Shown one piece after another: positions 14,368-19,647 of a stretch of 19,647 nt of DNA. Position numbers and translations under genes: made by a program. The DNA comes from Nitrogeniibacter sp041600915 (GTDB lineage: Bacteria > Pseudomonadota > Gammaproteobacteria > Burkholderiales > Rhodocyclaceae). The number at the start of each line of letters is the position of its first letter. The stretch's first letter is position 1. The stretch is from positions 1-19,647 of the forward strand of contig JBFIJC010000037.1 of assembly GCA_041600915.1 (NCBI GenBank). Direction: 5' to 3'. The notes below the pieces were generated by a model. That model saw nothing but the letters and a program-made list of their open reading frames with translations, ran no database searches and was not told the origin of the DNA.

Positions 14368-15084
14368 TCAGGCCAGCAGCAGAAATACCGTCGGGACTTT
14401 GCCCAGTTCCGGGAGCGCCTGCTTTTTCCAGTGGGCAACGCTACGCGTCTGTATCCACTCTTCAGCCGTAGTGACGCCTCGTGCAACGCATAGCCGGGTG
14501 TTCGGGCGGCAGGCTGCAACCAGGGATTCGAGCATGCGCTGGTTGCGGTAGGGCGTCTCGATAAACAACTGGGTTTGCGATTTTTGCGCAGACTCGGCTT
14601 CAAGCGCCTTGATGGCAGCTGTGCGCTCGTTATCGTGGACGGGCAGATAGCCATGAAATGCAAACTGTTGCCCGTTGAGGCCTGAGGCCATCAGCGAGAG
14701 CAGCAGCGACGATGGCCCAACCAGCGGCACGATCTGAATGCCTAGATCGTGTGCGGCCTCGACCAGCAAGGCGCCGGGGTCGGCGACGGCGGGTACGCCA
14801 GCTTCCGACATCAGGCCGATGTCGATGCCGCGCATGGCCGGTGAGAGCAGTTCGCGCAGCGCGGTGGGCGTTGGCGTGTCGGGCAGGGGGCGAATATCCA
14901 GATCGCGGAGCGGTGCAGGGTGCTCCAGCCGCTTGAGATCGGCGCGTGCCGTCTTGGCGTTTTCGACCACAAAGTGCGTCAATGCGCGGGCGATGTGAGC
15001 CGCGTCTTGTGGCAGTGTCGCCGTCCACGGGCTGTCGCCCAGGCTGGCGGGCACCAGGTAGAGCTTGCCGCGTGCGTTGCTCAT
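14368..15084 (-). CDS. RsmI-like SAM-dependent methyltransferase (tetrapyrrole methylase fold)
   Basis: Protein of 238 residues with the tetrapyrrole-methylase fold shared with RsmI, which 2'-O-methylates C1402 of 16S rRNA. Corresponding features are LYLVPASLGD at the N-terminus, SEAGVPAVADPG (93-104) in place of the RsmI motif SDAGTPLISDPG, VGPSSLL (122-128) and SGLNGQQFAFHGYLP. It is shorter than E. coli RsmI (286) and diverges in the first SAM-contact loop, so I read it as an RsmI paralogue that may have another target. The ATG at 15084 overlaps the maf stop as ATGA, so the two genes are translationally coupled on the minus strand. It converges on the Rieske gene. Confidence 0.87.
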   Translation of the reverse strand: MSNARGKLYLVPASLGDSPWTATLPQDAAHIARALTHFVVENAKTARADLKRLEHPAPLRDLDIRPLPDTPTPTALRELLSPAMRGIDIGLMSEAGVPAVADPGALLVEAAHDLGIQIVPLVGPSSLLLSLMASGLNGQQFAFHGYLPVHDNERTAAIKALEAESAQKSQTQLFIETPYRNQRMLESLVAACRPNTRLCVARGVTTAEEWIQTRSVAHWKKQALPELGKVPTVFLLLA

Positions 15085-15656
15085 GGAATCGCAATACCTT
15101 CGGCGCGCAGCATCCGGGTGAGCGCAATGAGTGGCAGGCCGATCAGCGCGGTCGGGTCGTCGCCGCTCAGCGCTTCAAGCAGGCTGATGCCCAGGCTCTC
15201 GACTTTGGCGCTGCCGGCGCAGTCGAGCGGCATTTCCTTTTCGACGTAACGGACGATTTCTTCGTCGCTCAGGTCGCGAAAGTGCACCACGGTGGGCACG
15301 CCGGCCACCTGTGTGTTGCCGGTGGCGCTATTGATCAGTGCGACTGCGGTGTGAAAGACGACCCGCTGACCGCGCATCTGTTGTAATTGTGCAACGGCTT
15401 TTTGTACGCTGCCTGGCTTGCCGAATCGCTGCTCGCCAAGATAGGCGACCTGATCGCTGCCGATGATCAAGGCGTCGGGCGAACGAGTCACCAACGCCCT
15501 GGCTTTGGCGATCGCCAGGCGCTCTGCGGTTTGATCGGGCATTTCGCCATCGAGGGGGGCTTCGTCGACATCGGGGCGTGCGACCACGAAAGGCAGGCCC
15601 AGCCGCTCGAGGAGTTGGCGTCGGTAGGCGGAAGTGGAGGCGAGAATCAGGGGCAT
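15081..15656 (-). CDS. Maf-family nucleoside triphosphate pyrophosphatase (YceF type)
   Basis: Maf protein of 191 residues, a cytoplasmic house-cleaning enzyme that hydrolyses modified nucleoside triphosphates to monophosphates and pyrophosphate. N-terminal LASTSAYRRQLL is the phosphate-binding signature, and D68 in IIGSDQVA is the catalytic acidic residue. The C-terminal KVESLGISLLEALSGDDPTALIGLPL is typical of the YceF subgroup, whose E. coli member prefers 7-methyl-GTP; that substrate is inferred. No strong Shine-Dalgarno site precedes the ATG at 15656. It is divergent from yceD (59-bp gap) and coupled to the downstream RsmI-like gene by a four-base overlap. A second Maf (YhdE type) is not in the window. 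Confidence 0.93.
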   Translation of the reverse strand: MPLILASTSAYRRQLLERLGLPFVVARPDVDEAPLDGEMPDQTAERLAIAKARALVTRSPDALIIGSDQVAYLGEQRFGKPGSVQKAVAQLQQMRGQRVVFHTAVALINSATGNTQVAGVPTVVHFRDLSDEEIVRYVEKEMPLDCAGSAKVESLGISLLEALSGDDPTALIGLPLIALTRMLRAEGIAIP

Positions 15657-15677
15657 GGAACAGAAGCCAGTTGGGCT

Positions 15678-15706
15678 TTGACACAGGTAATCGAAAATAC
15701 TATCAT
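15678..15706 (+). promoter_or_regulatory. Near-consensus sigma-70 promoter of the yceD-rpmF-plsX-fab cluster
   Basis: TTGACA (15678-15683), a 17-base spacer, and TATCAT (15701-15706): six of six and five of six consensus matches. Transcription should start at about 15712-15714, only two to four bases before the yceD ATG at 15716, so the transcript should be leaderless or nearly so. Confidence 0.85.
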
Positions 15707-15715
15707 GCGCCGCTT

Positions 15716-16222
15716 ATGTCGCGAGATACCTACGTGATTGATTCGCTGGTCTTCGCGCGCGAAGGTAGGCAAAAGGCAGGGCGCGAGCCAGTGAGTGGCT
15801 TTGAGCGCCTGTCCAGTCTGGTGTGTGCGCCGTCGGGTGATGTGGATTTCACCGTGAGCGGGGTGCAGGACAACCAGGGCGAGTCCTTTCTTGATATTGC
15901 TGCAAGCTGCACTTTGGTGCTGCGATGTGAGCGGTGTCTTGAAGCGATGTCCTGGCCAGTCGAGGTCTCCGGTCGTTTGTTGCTTGTCCCACAGGGCAAG
16001 CCGATGCCGGACGAAGATCTCGAGGTGGACGAATACGATCCGATTCGTGCTGACAACGCCCTTGAGGTGTTGCCACTTGTTGAGGAAGAGATTCTGCTTG
16101 GAATGCCCTTTGCGCCAAGACACGAACACTGTGAAGCTCCGCTGCCGTTGGGCGGTGCTGTTAAGAAATCGCCGTTTGCCGTACTCAAGGGATTGAATAC
16201 GACAAAAGGCACTGAAAAATGA
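15716..16222 (+). CDS. yceD: YceD family (DUF177) protein, 23S rRNA accumulation factor
   Basis: YceD/DUF177 protein of 168 residues (E. coli 173). The family is needed for normal 23S rRNA levels and is nearly always encoded just before rpmF. The CxxC pair C71/C74 (LRCERCLEAM), the acidic segment, VEEEILLGMPFAPRHE and the final KSPFAVLKGL are family signatures. The ATG at 15716 gives MSRDTYVIDSLVFAREG, which fits beta-proteobacterial homologues; the upstream in-frame ATG at 15578 would cross the promoter and the maf gene. No Shine-Dalgarno sequence precedes it. It is the first gene of the L32/phospholipid/fatty-acid cluster, ending 21 bases before rpmF. The molecular mechanism is not known to me. 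Confidence 0.93.
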   Translation: MSRDTYVIDSLVFAREGRQKAGREPVSGFERLSSLVCAPSGDVDFTVSGVQDNQGESFLDIAASCTLVLRCERCLEAMSWPVEVSGRLLLVPQGKPMPDEDLEVDEYDPIRADNALEVLPLVEEEILLGMPFAPRHEHCEAPLPLGGAVKKSPFAVLKGLNTTKGTEK

Positions 16223-16243
16223 TTGCTCCAAGGAGTTTTTGCA

Positions 16244-16423
16244 ATGGCTGTTCAACAGAACAAAAAATCGCCCTCCCGTCGTGGCATGCGTCGTTCGCAC
16301 GACGGTCTGACCGCGGCACCTCTGGCGGTTGAGTCGACCACGGGTGAAGTTCACCTGCGTCACCACATCAGCCCGAACGGTTTCTACCGCGGCAAAAAAG
16401 TCATCAAGACCAAGGGCGAGTAA
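16244..16423 (+). CDS. rpmF: 50S ribosomal protein L32
   Basis: L32 of 59 residues, a small basic protein of the large ribosomal subunit. MAVQQNKKSPSRRGMRRSHD and GEVHLRHHISPNGFYRGKKVI match E. coli L32 almost position by position. It lacks the zinc-binding CxxC pairs seen in some bacterial L32 forms, as in E. coli. AAGGAG (16230-16235) precedes the ATG at 16244 by eight bases, the best ribosome site in the window, which suits high expression. An in-frame start at 16223 is ruled out by this site. A terminator-like hairpin follows, so rpmF is probably expressed more strongly than plsX. Confidence 0.98.
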   Translation: MAVQQNKKSPSRRGMRRSHDGLTAAPLAVESTTGEVHLRHHISPNGFYRGKKVIKTKGE

Positions 16424-16439
16424 GCCTTGTCGAGAAATT

Positions 16440-16473
16440 CGGCGCGACGCGTCCTGCGTTCGCGCCGTTTTTT
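16440..16473 (+). terminator. Intrinsic terminator or attenuator between rpmF and plsX
   Basis: CGGCGCGACGC (16440-16450), a five-base loop and GCGTTCGCGCCG (16456-16467) pair with one bulged base, followed by six T (16468-16473). It looks like a strong intrinsic terminator 16 bases after the rpmF stop, yet plsX and fabH follow on the same strand. It probably acts as a partial stop, or plsX has a further promoter I could not find. Confidence 0.8.
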
Positions 16474-16509
16474 CGTCCCCATCCTCCCTGAATTTCTGAC
16501 CCGACGTCG

Positions 16510-17523
16510 ATGAATGTAACTATTGCTGTCGACTGCATGGGTGGCGATCACGGCCCATCCGTGACGGTTCCTGCTGTCTGCGAGTTTCTCAAGAGCAGCG
16601 TTGGGCCCCAGGTTGTGCTGGTTGGCCTCCCTGACGCGATTGAGCCTCACCTGTTGGCCTTGCCCTCAGCGATCCGCGATCGGATTCGTGTTCAGGCGGC
16701 GAGCGAAGTCGTCGGCATGGACGAGCCGCCCGCGACGGCGATGCGCAACAAGAAAGACTCGTCGATGCGGGTCGCGGTCAATCTGGTCAAGTCGGGTGAG
16801 GCGCAGGCCGCCGTGTCCGCCGGTAACACCGGCGCGCTGATGGCGATTTCGCGCTTCGTTCTCAAGACATTGCCCGGTATCGATCGGCCCGCGATCGCGT
16901 CGATTCTGCCCTCGATGCGCGGATGCACCTATGTGCTCGATCTCGGCGCGAACGTCGATTGCACGGCTGAGCACCTGCTTCAATTCGGCATCATGGGCGC
17001 CAGCCTGGTTGCTGCTATCGAGCATATCGACCGGCCCACCGTGGGCTTGCTCAATATTGGTGAAGAAGAAATCAAGGGCAATGAAGTGGTGAAGCGTGCC
17101 GCAGAGCTGTTGCGGGGCAGTGGCCTGAATTTCTTTGGTAATGTTGAAGGCAACGACATCTATAAAGGCACGACCAATGTGGTGGTGTGCGATGGCTTTG
17201 TCGGTAACGTGACACTGAAGGCGTCCGAAGGGCTCGCCCAGATGATGGGCACCTTCCTGCGCGAAGAATTCAATCGTAATATTTTGACCAAGGCTTTGGC
17301 GGTGCTGGCAATGCCGGTGCTGAAACGCTTCAAGGGCCGGGTCGATCATCGGCGCTACAATGGCGCAGCCTTGGTGGGCTTGCGCGGCGTGGTGGTCAAG
17401 AGTCACGGTTCTGCAGATGCGTTTGCGTTCGAGCAAGCCATTGCGCGAGCTGCCGAGGCCGCAGGTAACCGTTTGCTAGAGCGCATTACCGAGCGGATGG
17501 GGATGCGGGAGGAAGCTGAATGA
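16510..17523 (+). CDS. plsX: Phosphate acyltransferase PlsX
   Basis: PlsX of 337 residues, which converts acyl-ACP and phosphate to acyl-phosphate, the acyl donor used by PlsY at the membrane in phosphatidic acid synthesis. Family blocks are VDCMGGDHGPS at the N-terminus (D8 onward), SAGNTGALMA, RPAIASILP, LDLGANVDC and VCDGFVGNVTLKASEG. Length matches the family. The ATG at 16510 has no good Shine-Dalgarno site. Its stop overlaps the fabH start as ATGA, so translation of fabH is coupled to it. The terminator-like hairpin just upstream suggests lower or separate expression from rpmF. Confidence 0.97.
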   Translation: MNVTIAVDCMGGDHGPSVTVPAVCEFLKSSVGPQVVLVGLPDAIEPHLLALPSAIRDRIRVQAASEVVGMDEPPATAMRNKKDSSMRVAVNLVKSGEAQAAVSAGNTGALMAISRFVLKTLPGIDRPAIASILPSMRGCTYVLDLGANVDCTAEHLLQFGIMGASLVAAIEHIDRPTVGLLNIGEEEIKGNEVVKRAAELLRGSGLNFFGNVEGNDIYKGTTNVVVCDGFVGNVTLKASEGLAQMMGTFLREEFNRNILTKALAVLAMPVLKRFKGRVDHRRYNGAALVGLRGVVVKSHGSADAFAFEQAIARAAEAAGNRLLERITERMGMREEAE

Positions 17524-18485
17524 TCTACGCGCGAATCGCCGGAACGGGAAGCTGTTTGCCGGGTGCGGCCGTGACCAACGATGATCTGGTTGCCCGCGGC
17601 ATTGATACCTCGGACGAGTGGATTGCCACGCGCACGGGGATTCGGTCCCGTCATTTCGCGGCCGACGGCCAGAGTTCAAGCGATCTGGCCGAGATCGCCG
17701 CGCGCCGGGCCATCGAAGCCGCCGGCATTCAGGCCGACGAGATCGATCTGATCATCGTAGCGACCTCGACCCCTGACTATATTTTTCCGAGCACTGCAGC
17801 GCTGTTGCAGGCGCGGCTTGGAATTCGCAACGAGAGCCCCGCCTTTGATGTGCAGGCTGTGTGCAGTGGTTTTGTCTATGCCTTGAGCGTCGCCGAGAAA
17901 TTCATCCGCTCCGGCAGTCATAAAAAGGCGCTGGTTGTCGGCGCCGAAGTGTTTTCACGAATTCTCGACTGGAACGACCGCACGACCTGTGTGCTGTTTG
18001 GGGATGGTGCAGGCGCCATTGTTCTGGAAGCCTCGGACGCACCGGGCATTCTCGCCACTGCGCTGCATGCCGATGGCGCTCACAACGAAATTCTGTGCGT
18101 GCCGGGTACGGTAGCGTCGGGCAAGGTCGTGGGTGATCCGTTCTTGCGCATGGACGGCCAGGCCGTGTTCAAATTTGCCGTCAAGGTGTTGGGCGATGTG
18201 GCTCAGGAAGTGCTGGCCGCGACCGGTTCGACAGTCGATGAGGTCGACTGGTTGATTCCGCATCAGGCAAATGTCCGTATTATTCAATCCACCGCGAAGC
18301 GTCTCGGATTGCCACTGGAGCGCGTTGTCAGTACGGTGGCCAGCCATGGCAACACCTCGGCTGCGTCGATTCCGCTGGCGCTCGACACCGCGATTCGTGA
18401 CGGTCGCATTCAGCGCGGCCAGCGTCTGGTGCTCGAAGGTGTCGGCGGAGGCTTTACCTGGGGCGCTGCACTGGTTCAGTATTGA
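17520..18485 (+). CDS. fabH: 3-oxoacyl-ACP synthase III (FabH)
   Basis: FabH of 321 residues, which condenses acetyl-CoA with malonyl-ACP to begin type II fatty acid synthesis in the cytoplasm. The catalytic triad is C115 (DVQAVCSGFVYAL), H248 (IPHQANVRI) and N278 (SHGNTSAASIPLAL). The C-terminal glycine-rich VGGGFTWGAALVQY is typical. Start ATG at 17520 overlaps the plsX stop by four bases. Length and motifs match the acetyl-CoA-specific enzyme of Gram-negatives, though acyl preference cannot be read from the sequence. fabD follows after 23 bases. Confidence 0.98.
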   Translation: MIYARIAGTGSCLPGAAVTNDDLVARGIDTSDEWIATRTGIRSRHFAADGQSSSDLAEIAARRAIEAAGIQADEIDLIIVATSTPDYIFPSTAALLQARLGIRNESPAFDVQAVCSGFVYALSVAEKFIRSGSHKKALVVGAEVFSRILDWNDRTTCVLFGDGAGAIVLEASDAPGILATALHADGAHNEILCVPGTVASGKVVGDPFLRMDGQAVFKFAVKVLGDVAQEVLAATGSTVDEVDWLIPHQANVRIIQSTAKRLGLPLERVVSTVASHGNTSAASIPLALDTAIRDGRIQRGQRLVLEGVGGGFTWGAALVQY

Positions 18486-18508
18486 GCCGGGCTGTTCAAG
18501 GAATATCA

Positions 18509-19447
18509 ATGAAGTTTGCTCTCGTTTTTCCCGGTCAGGGTTCGCAAGCCGTCGGCATGATGGCTGCGTACGGCGATTCGCCCGAAATTCGTCACACCTT
18601 CCAAGAGGCGTCCGACGCGCTTGGTGAAGACCTGTGGTCGATGGTTGCCGATGGGCCGGCCGAACTGCTGTCACAAACCGTCAATACCCAGCCTTTGATG
18701 CTGACCGCCGGTGTCGCTGTGTATCGCGCCTGGCTGGCGGCGGGCGGCCCGGTCCCCGATCTTGTCGCCGGGCACAGTCTTGGCGAATACAGCGCGCTGG
18801 TTGCTGCCGGTGTGCTGAAGTTTTCGGATGCTGTTCCGCTGGTGCGCTTCCGTGCTGCAGCGATGCAGGCCGCTGTACCCGCGGGGCAGGGCGCCATGGC
18901 GGCCTTGCTGGGTCTGGATGCGGAAGCCGTGATTGCGGTGTGCGCCGAAGTGGCTGAAGGCGATGTTGTTGAGGCGGCCAACCTGAATGCGCCGGGGCAG
19001 ATCGTGATTGCCGGCAGCGTTGCGGCGGTTGAGCGTGCGATGGCGCTGGCGAAAACACGCGGTGCGAAGCGCGCTGTCTTGTTGCCCGTGAGTGCGCCTT
19101 TCCATTGTGCGCTGATGAAGCCGGCGGCGGCTCAGTTGGCCGAGCGTCTGGCGTCTGTTGAATTGAATGCACCGAGTATTCCGGTGCTGAATAACGTTGA
19201 TGTCGCTGTGTGTACAACGGCGGCCGACATCCGTGATGCGCTGGTGCGCCAGGCGTACTCGCCGGTGCGTTGGATCGAATCGCTGGAGGCGATCGCCGCG
19301 CGCGGCGCATCTGCCGTCATTGAATGCGGCCCGGGCAAGGTGCTTGCCGGTTTGACCAAACGTATCGTGCGCGATGTGCAGGGCGCCGCACTGGCTGACG
19401 AGGCCTCGCTGCAGGAGACGATTGCTTTGGTGAAGGAAAACGCATGA
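18509..19447 (+). CDS. fabD: Malonyl-CoA:ACP transacylase (FabD)
   Basis: FabD of 312 residues, which transfers malonyl from coenzyme A to acyl carrier protein to supply chain elongation. FPGQGSQ at 7-13 forms the oxyanion region, S90 in GHSLGEYSA is the nucleophile, R115 binds the malonyl carboxylate, and H199 (PFHCALM) is the partner base. The ATG at 18509 is chosen because AAGGA (18498-18502) precedes it by six bases; a TTG at 18482 in frame is unlikely. Its stop overlaps the fabG ATG as ATGA. Length matches E. coli FabD (309). Confidence 0.98.
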   Translation: MKFALVFPGQGSQAVGMMAAYGDSPEIRHTFQEASDALGEDLWSMVADGPAELLSQTVNTQPLMLTAGVAVYRAWLAAGGPVPDLVAGHSLGEYSALVAAGVLKFSDAVPLVRFRAAAMQAAVPAGQGAMAALLGLDAEAVIAVCAEVAEGDVVEAANLNAPGQIVIAGSVAAVERAMALAKTRGAKRAVLLPVSAPFHCALMKPAAAQLAERLASVELNAPSIPVLNNVDVAVCTTAADIRDALVRQAYSPVRWIESLEAIAARGASAVIECGPGKVLAGLTKRIVRDVQGAALADEASLQETIALVKENA

Positions 19448-19647
19448 CGAAAGTACTTGAAGGACAGGTTGCTTTGGTGACGGGCGCGTCCCGCGGTATC
19501 GGGCGCGCCATTGCCATGGAACTGGCCGGGATGGGGGCGACCGTGATCGGCACCGCCACGTCCGAATCCGGTGCGGCAGATATTGCCAAATCGCTGGCCG
19601 AACGCGGCTTCAGCGGCACAGGCATGGCGCTCAACGTGACCGATGCA
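19444..19647 (+). CDS. fabG: 3-oxoacyl-ACP reductase FabG (N-terminal part, cut by window end)
   Basis: The first 68 codons of a short-chain dehydrogenase. TGASRGIG at 13-20 is the NADPH-binding Rossmann motif, and the start resembles E. coli FabG. The reaction would be NADPH reduction of 3-oxoacyl-ACP in each elongation round. The ATG at 19444 overlaps the fabD stop by four bases. The catalytic Ser-Tyr-Lys part lies beyond the window, so only the start can be judged; acpP and fabF usually follow. Confidence 0.95.
   Translation, partial: MTKVLEGQVALVTGASRGIGRAIAMELAGMGATVIGTATSESGAADIAKSLAERGFSGTGMALNVTDA

Overview
This window is a stretch of core chromosome from a betaproteobacterium. The gene order (rne, rluC, a HAD phosphatase, a Rieske protein, an RsmI-like methylase, maf, yceD, rpmF, plsX, fabH, fabD, fabG), the roughly 60% G+C content and the protein sequences suggest the Rhodocyclales (Azoarcus/Thauera/Zoogloea-like). 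That placement is from memory of gene order and protein style, not from a search. There is no phage, transposon, CRISPR array or obvious genomic island. I did not find a convincing new multi-gene system.

Left part (1-5060): rmuC (+) converges on moaA (-) across a tandem 79-bp GC-rich intergenic repeat. tRNA-Asn(GUU) lies on the minus strand, with a consensus sigma-70 promoter and its own intrinsic terminator. Divergent from it is a 629-residue membrane protein with a small N-terminal module, an acidic linker, one membrane helix and an AsmA-like periplasmic region. It is the least familiar gene here. A 36-bp perfect palindrome separates it from the next gene.

Middle part (5068-13391): tyrB-type aminotransferase (-) and uvrB (+) diverge. 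A low-molecular-weight tyrosine phosphatase gene follows uvrB closely. A bidirectional terminator separates it from rne (-), whose product carries a long disordered tail with a membrane-anchor-like helix and four arginine-rich patches. About 386 bp without a gene, including the rne leader, separate rne from rluC (+).

Right part (13372-19647): rluC, the HAD phosphatase and the Rieske protein overlap one another on the plus strand. An RsmI-like methylase and maf (yceF type) form a two-gene minus-strand unit coupled by an ATGA overlap. Divergent from maf is the yceD-rpmF-plsX-fabH-fabD-fabG cluster, which joins a 23S rRNA/L32 ribosome segment to phospholipid and fatty-acid synthesis. Its promoter sits so close to the yceD start codon that the mRNA should be leaderless or nearly so. 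A terminator-like hairpin lies between rpmF and plsX. plsX/fabH and fabD/fabG are coupled by ATGA overlaps, and fabG runs off the window edge.
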